From positions 1 through 11,333 of the forward strand of contig JAEWZA010000517.1 of assembly GCA_023395575.1 (NCBI GenBank): a stretch of 11,333 nucleotides of DNA. The letters run 5' to 3'. Made by a program: the position numbers and the translations under genes. The notes under the pieces were generated by a model. The model was given only the letters and a program-made list of their open reading frames with translations, was not told where the DNA came from and made no database searches. Position 1 is the first letter of the stretch; each line of letters begins with the position of its first letter. Shown in pieces: positions 6,169 to 11,333 of this stretch. The DNA is from Bacillota bacterium. Its GTDB lineage: Bacteria > Bacillota > Clostridia > Acetivibrionales > DSM-1351.

Positions 6169-7602
6169 TTATTTACTTTCTAAGAAAACCTTCATTGCAA
6201 GATAGCACATATAAACGTCAATTTTACTTGTTATCTCCATTGGGGAATGCATTGACAGTATAGGTACTCCGCAGTCAAGAACATCAACGCCCAAGTTTGC
6301 TACATGCTGCGCTATTGTTCCTCCACCGCCTTGGTCAACCTTACCCAACTCAGCTGTGTGCCAAATAATTTTATTCTCATTGAATAGCTTTCTTATCATT
6401 CCCAAATACTCAGCATTTGCATCACTTGCATCATATTTTCCTCTTGAACCAGTGTATTTCTGCACTACAACACCATTTCCTAGAAATGAAGCATTCATCT
6501 TGTCGTTAACATCAGAATAACTTGGGTCAACACCTGAGTTTACATCGGCTGAAAGCATGTTTGAATTTTCCAAGCAAATATTCATTAATACATCCGAATA
6601 GTTATCACTTGTCAAATATAATAACTTTGAAATAAAGCTCTTTAATAAATTAGACTGAGCCCCTGTATTACCCATACTGCCAATCTCTTCTTTATCTGTT
6701 AGAATACATAATGCAGTCTTATCAGATGGCTTAGTATCTAACATAGCCTTTACACAGGTAAAGGAGCAAACTCTGTCATCTTGACCATATGCACCTATCA
6801 TACTCCTGTCAAGCCCTATATCTTTAGCTTTAAAGCTAGGCACAGCCTCAAGCTCTGCCGAAAGAAAATCCTCTTCAACAATGCCATATTTATCATTCAG
6901 TATTTTTAAAATATTTAATTTTACTTTATCCTTTACTTTTTTGTCATTATAAGGTCTAGAACCCAACAAAAGATTCAAGCCCTCACCGCTTATAACCTCA
7001 GTTGCCTTCTTTTGCATCTGATTCTGAGCAAGATGTGGAAGTAAATCCGTAATTGTAAATACTGGGTCATTCTCGTCCTCACCTATGCAAACATCAACAC
7101 TTGTTCCATCTGCTTTAATGACTACCCCATGAAGAGAAAATGGTATTGTAACCCATTGATATTTTTTTATACCTCCGTAGTAATGGGTTTTCAGCAGTAC
7201 AAGACCTGAGTCCTCGTATAATGGATTTTGCTTTATATCTATTCTAGGTGAATCAATATGAGCACCCACCATGTTAATTCCTTCTGTCAAAGGCTTTTGA
7301 CCAACAACAGCAAAGGCAACAGATTTTTTCTTGTTAACATAGTAAACCTTGTCACCTTTACTTAATTTTTTGCGTTGTTTAAATAATTCCTGTAAATTAT
7401 TATATCCAGCCTTTATTAATTCCTTTTCAACTAGAGTGGAAAACTCCCTCTCTGTTTTACCCTTATCTAAATAAACCTTATAATTTTCGCATAGGTCAAA
7501 TGCCTTCCTTATCTGACTATCATCACTCTGTTCCCAAGCATTCTTAACCTCATAGGACAAACTTTCTTTAAGCATTTCTGCCTGTGACTTTTCTTCACTC
7601 AT
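6169..7602 (-). CDS. apeA: M18-family zinc aminopeptidase (aminopeptidase I)
   Basis: 477 residues, within the family range (about 430-480). Members are large cytosolic oligomeric, usually tetrahedral, di-metal aminopeptidases. Expected ligands and catalytic residues are present: His115 and Asp117 in AHIDSPR, the Asp275/276 pair in YGQDDRVC, Glu305-Glu306 in TDKEEIGSMG, Asp353 in SADVNSG, and His452 in SMHSPMEI. The insert GKVDQGGGGTIAQ (420-432) is typical of M18. The long N-terminal region and length fit the clostridial 'M18 family aminopeptidase 1' group (apeA) better than apeB, though the symbol is only moderately sure. GAGAGGA lies about 9 nt before the ATG. The gene is transcribed away from the PHP gene, with a 287-bp divergent region between them. 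A 229-bp gap without a clear terminator separates it from the endonuclease IV-like gene downstream. Confidence 0.93.
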   Translation of the reverse strand: MSEEKSQAEMLKESLSYEVKNAWEQSDDSQIRKAFDLCENYKVYLDKGKTEREFSTLVEKELIKAGYNNLQELFKQRKKLSKGDKVYYVNKKKSVAFAVVGQKPLTEGINMVGAHIDSPRIDIKQNPLYEDSGLVLLKTHYYGGIKKYQWVTIPFSLHGVVIKADGTSVDVCIGEDENDPVFTITDLLPHLAQNQMQKKATEVISGEGLNLLLGSRPYNDKKVKDKVKLNILKILNDKYGIVEEDFLSAELEAVPSFKAKDIGLDRSMIGAYGQDDRVCSFTCVKAMLDTKPSDKTALCILTDKEEIGSMGNTGAQSNLLKSFISKLLYLTSDNYSDVLMNICLENSNMLSADVNSGVDPSYSDVNDKMNASFLGNGVVVQKYTGSRGKYDASDANAEYLGMIRKLFNENKIIWHTAELGKVDQGGGGTIAQHVANLGVDVLDCGVPILSMHSPMEITSKIDVYMCYLAMKVFLESK

Positions 7603-7641
7603 TTTTTGTTCCTCTCTTTTGTTTAATTTATGTTGATTTAA

Positions 7642-7664
7642 CTGAATAATTAGGTACTATTCAG
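7642..7664. promoter_or_regulatory. 7-bp inverted repeat upstream of the M18 gene, possible operator
   Basis: CTGAATA (7642-7648) and TATTCAG (7658-7664) are perfect reverse complements around a 9-bp centre, 40-62 bp upstream of the M18 ATG at 7602. Its right arm overlaps the start of intergenic repeat copy B. Position suits a repressor site or a leader hairpin. There is no independent support. Confidence 0.3.
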
Positions 7665-7723
7665 CTTATATACTTTCCAAGTCCGCAGCCGCACCGATAG
7701 ACTTTTATGTGTGAAAGTTGATT
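7656..7723 (+). repeat. Degenerate intergenic repeat, copy B (upstream of the M18 gene)
   Basis: This is the shorter (68-bp) plus-strand partner of 6070-6166. The same blocks occur in the same order, and the end block TGTGAAAGTTGATT is exact. The two copies sit in opposite orientation on either side of the M18 gene. Copy B lacks about 30 bp, mostly in the middle. The rest of the divergent gap (7603-7889) is AT-rich and non-coding. Confidence 0.5.
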
Positions 7724-7857
7724 AATTAATCAAAAATTGATACTATTACTATTACCAATACTATATTATTGATTCCTCAGTATAAAAATGTTGGCAATAG
7801 CCGATGTTATAAAATAAATTTTACCAAAATAATATCTTTTATGATAGTTAATTTTAC

Positions 7858-7863
7858 TATAAT
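7858..7863 (+). promoter_or_regulatory. Candidate -10 element of the PHP phosphatase gene
   Basis: A perfect TATAAT lies 26 bp before the ATG at 7890, which would give a leader of about 20 nt holding the AAAGGAG site. The hexamer 17 bp upstream (7835-7840, TCTTTT) is a poor -35, so the promoter may be weak or activator-dependent. Confidence 0.35.
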
Positions 7864-7889
7864 TATACTTTTCAAAGGAGAAAGAAACA

Positions 7890-8687
7890 ATGCATGATAA
7901 CCATATTCATTCAAATTTTTCCGGTGATTCAGATATGGAAGCAAATAGTGCCTGCCAAAAAGCATTGGAAATAGGCTTATCTGGTTTAGTTTTCACTGAC
8001 CATGTAGATTATGATTATCCGGATTTTGATGAGAGTTTTCTAATTAATCTAGATCAATACTTCAATTATTTTAAACAACTTCAAAGTAATTGGAAAGAAA
8101 AGCTTGATATCCGAATTGGCGTTGAAATGGGCTTTCAGCCTCAAGTAATAAATGAAATTAACAAAACAATTAAGGATTATCCTTTTGATTTTGTTATTAA
8201 CTCTGTTCATATTATTGATCACTTGGATCCATATACAGGACAGTATTTTAAAGGAAAAACTCAACATCAAGCATATGAAAGGTATCTGCAGGAAATTTTG
8301 TGTTCTATAGTTTCATACAACAATTATGATATCATTGGTCATATTGGTTATGTTGCAAGGTATGGTAACTTTGAAGATAAGCCCCTCCGATATAATGAAT
8401 ATGCTGAGCTTCTAGATCAAATATTAAGGACAGCAATTGAAAAAGGCAAGGGTATAGAGCTAAACACCTCGGGCTTAAGATCGGATTTACATTCCTCAAT
8501 ACCAGGTTTAGATATTTTAAAAAAATACTTTGAGTTAGGTGGCGAAATAGTTACTATTGGCTCAGATGCTCATAATACAGCGCATGTTGGCTATAGTTTT
8601 AAAGAAGCTGCTGAATATTTGAAGGAAATAGGCTTCAAGTATGTGACACATTTTGAAGGTAGAAAACCCATATTTGACAAGCTGTAA
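7890..8687 (+). CDS. PHP-domain phosphatase, HisJ-type histidinol-phosphatase family
   Basis: 265 residues, the normal length of Firmicute PHP histidinol-phosphatases (EC 3.1.3.15, L-histidinol phosphate to L-histidinol). All PHP metal motifs are visible: Asp3-x-His5-x-His7-Ser (DNHIHS), Thr-Asp37-His38, Glu79 (GVEMGF), His107 (NSVH), His151 (GHIGY) and Asp226-x-His228 (GSDAH). This is the full trinuclear metal set. AAAGGAG sits about 9 nt before the ATG. It is the only plus-strand gene here, apparently monocistronic, and ends in a stem-loop shared with the convergent rbsD. No histidine biosynthesis gene is nearby, and HisJ-like paralogues act on other phosphoesters, so the family is secure but the substrate is not. 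Confidence 0.88.
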   Translation: MHDNHIHSNFSGDSDMEANSACQKALEIGLSGLVFTDHVDYDYPDFDESFLINLDQYFNYFKQLQSNWKEKLDIRIGVEMGFQPQVINEINKTIKDYPFDFVINSVHIIDHLDPYTGQYFKGKTQHQAYERYLQEILCSIVSYNNYDIIGHIGYVARYGNFEDKPLRYNEYAELLDQILRTAIEKGKGIELNTSGLRSDLHSSIPGLDILKKYFELGGEIVTIGSDAHNTAHVGYSFKEAAEYLKEIGFKYVTHFEGRKPIFDKL

Positions 8688-8699
8688 TAATGAGGCGCT

Positions 8700-8739
8700 A
8701 TATAAGCCCCTTAAGACTATTTGTCTAAGGGACTTATAT
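8700..8739. terminator. Stem-loop between convergent genes, possible bidirectional terminator without a U-run
   Basis: Arms 8700-8717 and 8723-8739 (core CCCTTA-GAC with GTCTAAGGG, outer ATATAAG with CTTATAT) pair across a TATTT loop with one mismatch and one bulged A. The hairpin starts 12 bp after the PHP stop and ends about 20 bp from the rbsD stop. Neither side has a T-tract, so it may be a weak terminator or an mRNA 3'-end stabiliser. Confidence 0.6.
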
Positions 8740-8758
8740 TAATAACCTCAATTTATTC

Positions 8759-9163
8759 CTACTCACACGAGAACGCAACTCCAGAGTGTAGAATAATATT
8801 TGCATATGGCATACACTCACCTGTTCTGACGACTGCCTTACATTTCTTTGTCATCTCTTTAAATTCCGAATGATCTATAAAGTTAATTTTAACATCGCTA
8901 AATAATTTATTAATTTGTTCATATAAAGTTGGATTATTTTTTATTATCTCAGTAGCTATAGTTACCTCTTCAACCTCCAACTCATAAAGAACAGTTTCAA
9001 GAACATCAAGAAAGGAAGGCAAATCCCTTCTAACAGCCAGATCTATTCGTTTTGAAGAGTCTGGTACCGGTAAACCGGCATCTCCTATTGCAATTGTATC
9101 TGTGTGTCCCATTAATGCAATTACAGCTGATAGCTGTGAATTTAATATTTTTGTTTTTTTCAT
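8759..9163 (-). CDS. rbsD: D-ribose pyranase
   Basis: 134 residues (family about 131-139). RbsD interconverts the beta-pyranose and beta-furanose forms of D-ribose so that ribokinase can use the sugar (EC 5.4.99.62). The N-terminal signature LMGHTDTIAIGDAGLPVP carries the catalytic His20 and Asp28. The C-terminal RTGECMPYANIILHSGVAF is the RbsD-type end with the sugar-contacting Tyr and Asn, which separates it from FucU. It lies 81 bp after rbsA on the same strand and is the last gene of the transport operon. The ribosome site is weaker than its neighbours' (TAGGGA about 7 nt before the ATG). No ribokinase follows; the next gene is convergent. The call is secure. Confidence 0.96.
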   Translation of the reverse strand: MKKTKILNSQLSAVIALMGHTDTIAIGDAGLPVPDSSKRIDLAVRRDLPSFLDVLETVLYELEVEEVTIATEIIKNNPTLYEQINKLFSDVKINFIDHSEFKEMTKKCKAVVRTGECMPYANIILHSGVAFSCE

Positions 9164-9244
9164 CTATATCCCTACTATTCTTTTTAAAGTTACCACCTTA
9201 ATCTACTCTAAAGAAATAGAAGCCTTTGAAACCATAGCAGACAT

Positions 9245-10738
9245 TTAGCCAACTGCCGCAGCATATCTCATGAATTTTTCTTCAGTAGCTTCTTTTCTCA
9301 TCATTTGACCTGTAATTCGCCCCTCATGCATAACTATGACTCTATCGCTGAGAGCTAGCAATTCAGGCAATTCAGATGAAACAATTATAATTCCAATACC
9401 TTCTTTAGCAATGTTCCGTAGAATTGAATAAACTTCTGCTTTAGCACCTACATCAATTCCTCTGGTTGGCTCATCACACAAAAGAATTTTAGGTGAATTA
9501 CTTATCCAACGTGAGATAATTACCTTTTGCTGATTACCTCCTGAAAGAGTTAAAATAGGTAAGTTTACATTATTAGCCTTAATTTTGTACTTACTCACCA
9601 TTTCTTCCATTTTGTTATCAGCCAGCTTTTTGTCTATTAAAAAACCTTTAACCAAATCCTTTATTATTACCATTTGAGCATTTTGCTTTATAGACATTTC
9701 CTCTATAAGTGCGTCATCTCTTCTATTTTCAGGTATAAGAGCAACACCATTCTTTATTGCATCTATCGGAGATTTTACCGAAACAGGATTGTTATTTATA
9801 AACATTTCTCCAGAGTCAGGTTTATTAAATCCAAACAAGGACATTAATACTTCTGACCTTCCAGCTCCAACAAATCCACCTAAGCCGAGAATTTCACCCT
9901 TATTTAATTCGAAACTGATATTTTCAAATTCTCCCTTTCTAGAAAGATTTTTTACTTCTAACAGCTTCTCACCAGTATTATAGCTAGGTATATCTTGAGT
10001 AGAATCAATCTTTCTGCCAACCATTAAGTTTACAAGCTCATCAATTGTCACATCGGCTACTCTTTCAGTAGTGACGAATTGTCCGTCACGAAGAACAGTG
10101 ATAGTATCTCCTATCTCCATAATTTCCTCTAGTCGATGACTTATATAAATAATGGTTGTCTCATTTTCTTCTTTAAGCTCATTAATAATTTCAAACATGA
10201 CACTTCTCTGGTCATTTGTTAAAGCAGCTGTAGGCTCATCCATTATCAAAATCTTAGGATTAAAGTACACCGCTTTTGCAATCTGAACAATAGACTGCTC
10301 TGCTATACTCAAGCTTCCTACCATATCTGATGGCCTTCTGTTTAGCTTAAATCTATTTAAAAGCTTTTGAGTTTCTTTTTCCATAAACTTCTCATTGAGA
10401 AAAATACCCTTTGTACTTTTAGTTGATCCCATGAAAATATTATGTGCAATACTCATATTTAAGCATAATGGAACCTCTTGATATACAATTGAAAAGCCAA
10501 GCTTCTCTGATTGAGCAATGCTATTTATTTTTACTTCTTCACCGTTAATCTTAATTATACCACTGGTCGGCTGGAATACCCCTGCACATAAATTCATCAA
10601 AGTAGATTTTCCAGCTCCATTTTCACCACATAGGCAATGAACTTCACCCTTTTTTATTTTAAAACAAACGTCTGATAATGCAGCTGTTCCACCAAATTTT
10701 TTGGTTATATTCTCAAAACAAATAATGTGTTCTTCCAC
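9245..10738 (-). CDS. rbsA: Ribose-type sugar ABC transporter, double ATP-binding subunit
   Basis: 497 residues from the GTG at 10738, the usual RbsA/MglA size. A TTG at 10756 is also in frame, but it immediately precedes the AAGGAGG ribosome site, so the GTG 7 nt after that site is the better start. There are two ATPase halves. The first has Walker A GENGAGKST (about 38-46), a signature diverged to SLSIAEQ (142-148), Walker B ILIMDEPT (Asp167) and switch His201. The second has a degenerate Walker A GFVGAGRSE (Lys to Arg, about 288-296), a canonical LSGGNQQ (398-404) and Walker B LLCDEPTRGID (Asp422). This asymmetry is normal for the carbohydrate-uptake CUT2 class, in which one site hydrolyses ATP. 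It starts 18 bp after the permease stop. Ribose specificity rests on rbsD next door; other CUT2 sugars are possible. Confidence 0.94.
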   Translation of the reverse strand: MEEHIICFENITKKFGGTAALSDVCFKIKKGEVHCLCGENGAGKSTLMNLCAGVFQPTSGIIKINGEEVKINSIAQSEKLGFSIVYQEVPLCLNMSIAHNIFMGSTKSTKGIFLNEKFMEKETQKLLNRFKLNRRPSDMVGSLSIAEQSIVQIAKAVYFNPKILIMDEPTAALTNDQRSVMFEIINELKEENETTIIYISHRLEEIMEIGDTITVLRDGQFVTTERVADVTIDELVNLMVGRKIDSTQDIPSYNTGEKLLEVKNLSRKGEFENISFELNKGEILGLGGFVGAGRSEVLMSLFGFNKPDSGEMFINNNPVSVKSPIDAIKNGVALIPENRRDDALIEEMSIKQNAQMVIIKDLVKGFLIDKKLADNKMEEMVSKYKIKANNVNLPILTLSGGNQQKVIISRWISNSPKILLCDEPTRGIDVGAKAEVYSILRNIAKEGIGIIIVSSELPELLALSDRVIVMHEGRITGQMMRKEATEEKFMRYAAAVG

Positions 10739-10745
10739 TATACTA

Positions 10746-10752
10746 CCTCCTT
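10746..10752 (-). promoter_or_regulatory. Ribosome binding site that sets the rbsA start
   Basis: AAGGAGG on the minus strand is 7 nt before GTG (10738) and sits directly after the TTG at 10756. A start at TTG would place the ribosome site inside the coding region, with nothing comparable upstream, so the first six codons of the longer frame should be dropped. Confidence 0.85.
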
Positions 10753-10756
10753 GCAA

Positions 10757-11333
10757 TTATCTAACGCTTTTTCGTTGATTAATCCACGTATCCATTAATA
10801 CTGCTGCAATAATTATAATACCGATAAATCCTGATTGCCAGAATGCAGGAACACTCAGAAGTACCATACCATTTCTTACAACAGCCATAATTGCGGCCCC
10901 TAAAAATGTCCCTAAAATCGAACCTCTTCCACCGCTCATGCTTGTTCCGCCTAAAATAACTGCCGCAATAACATCCATTTCACGACCTGCACCAGCCGTA
11001 GTAGGAACTGACTTTAAGTAAGCAATACTTATCATTCCTGCAAAAGCTGATAAAACACCCATTACAACAAAACTAATAATTTTCATTTTGTCAGTATTTA
11101 TTCCTGCTAATTTAGCTGCTCTCTTATTACCACCTGTAGCATAGATATCGAAGCCTACTTTAGTCTTTTTCATCACTACCAGTGCAACTGCATAGAGAGC
11201 TATCATAATAATAATTTGAATAGGTATAGGTCCAATATTTCCACCAATTCCAAAAAACCAACTAGACTGAGCCTCTTTAGAAAATGCTCCTATACTTCTT
11301 CCTCCTGATACTGCGTATGCAACACTTCTGAAT
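10757..11333 (-). CDS. rbsC: Ribose-type ABC transporter permease, N-terminus outside window
   Basis: 191 residues of the C-terminal part are present; the frame is open to the right edge with no start. It begins in FRSVAYAVSGGRSIGAF, matching the mid-protein loop of BPD_transp_2 (RbsC/XylH/MglC) permeases. Hydrophobic membrane stretches follow: IPIQIIIMIALYAVALVV, IISFVVMGVLSAFAGMI, DVIAAVILGG, GTFLGAAIMAVV and FIGIIIIAAVLM. The cytoplasmic coupling loop GGNKRAAKLAGIN contacts RbsA. GGTSMSGGRGSILGT is a highly conserved family motif. Any ATG inside this stretch (such as that at 11206) is internal and not the start. The transcription order rbsC-rbsA-rbsD differs from the B. subtilis order D-A-C-B. 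The substrate-binding protein gene is presumably upstream, beyond the edge. Confidence 0.93.
   Translation of the reverse strand, partial: FRSVAYAVSGGRSIGAFSKEAQSSWFFGIGGNIGPIPIQIIIMIALYAVALVVMKKTKVGFDIYATGGNKRAAKLAGINTDKMKIISFVVMGVLSAFAGMISIAYLKSVPTTAGAGREMDVIAAVILGGTSMSGGRGSILGTFLGAAIMAVVRNGMVLLSVPAFWQSGFIGIIIIAAVLMDTWINQRKSVR

Noticed and set aside
6070..7723. M18 gene as cargo of a transposon bounded by inverted repeats
   Set aside because: The flanking repeats are degenerate and of unequal length. No transposase or target-site duplication was found, and the gene's base composition resembles its neighbours'.
8049..8270. Minus-strand frame within the PHP gene
   Set aside because: It is antisense to a gene with complete PHP metal motifs. 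It has no ribosome site, and the Ile/Phe/Asn-rich product fits random AT-rich translation.

Overview
The window looks like chromosomal DNA of an AT-rich, Gram-positive anaerobe of the class Clostridia. The reasons are the low GC content by eye, strong AGGAGG-type ribosome binding sites before most genes, a CD1247-type acidic zinc-ribbon protein next to efp, and the gene order aroQ - Xaa-Pro peptidase - efp, which is also found in Bacillus (yqhS-yqhT-efp). The species cannot be named from the sequence alone. Every gene except one is on the minus strand.

Layout in minus-strand transcription order, right to left. (1) 11333-8759: end of a ribose-type ABC operon, with the permease (partial, rbsC), the double ATPase (rbsA) and ribose pyranase (rbsD). 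The periplasmic-type binding protein and the start of the permease lie outside the window. (2) 8700-8739: a stem-loop between the convergent rbsD and PHP genes. (3) 7890-8687: the only plus-strand gene, a PHP-family phosphatase of the HisJ type, divergent from an M18 aminopeptidase (7602-6169). (4) 5939-2308: a housekeeping block with an endonuclease IV-like TIM-barrel protein, aroQ (ATGA overlap with the previous gene), an M24 Xaa-Pro aminopeptidase, efp and a small acidic zinc-ribbon protein, closed by a strong intrinsic terminator at 2240-2276. (5) 2007-1: an accessory secreted or surface protein running off the left edge. It has a TTG start, a signal peptide, a choice-of-anchor A-like domain, and then at least three complete 100-residue fibronectin type III repeats encoded by near-identical 300-bp units.

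Functionally, the ribose genes import ribose (or a related sugar) and convert its ring form. The aroQ-to-efp block combines shikimate synthesis, proline-peptide turnover and rescue of ribosomes stalled at polyproline. The surface protein is the most variable and strain-specific part.

I found no CRISPR array, IS element, tRNA, rRNA or phage gene, and no clearly new defence or enzyme system. The features that known families do not explain are: mosaic FN3 repeat units; two perfect palindromes in the 300-bp leader of the surface gene; a degenerate, collinear non-coding repeat in opposite orientation on either side of the M18 gene; an altered metal site in the endonuclease IV-like protein; and a Cys/Asp/Glu-rich tail on the zinc-ribbon protein.
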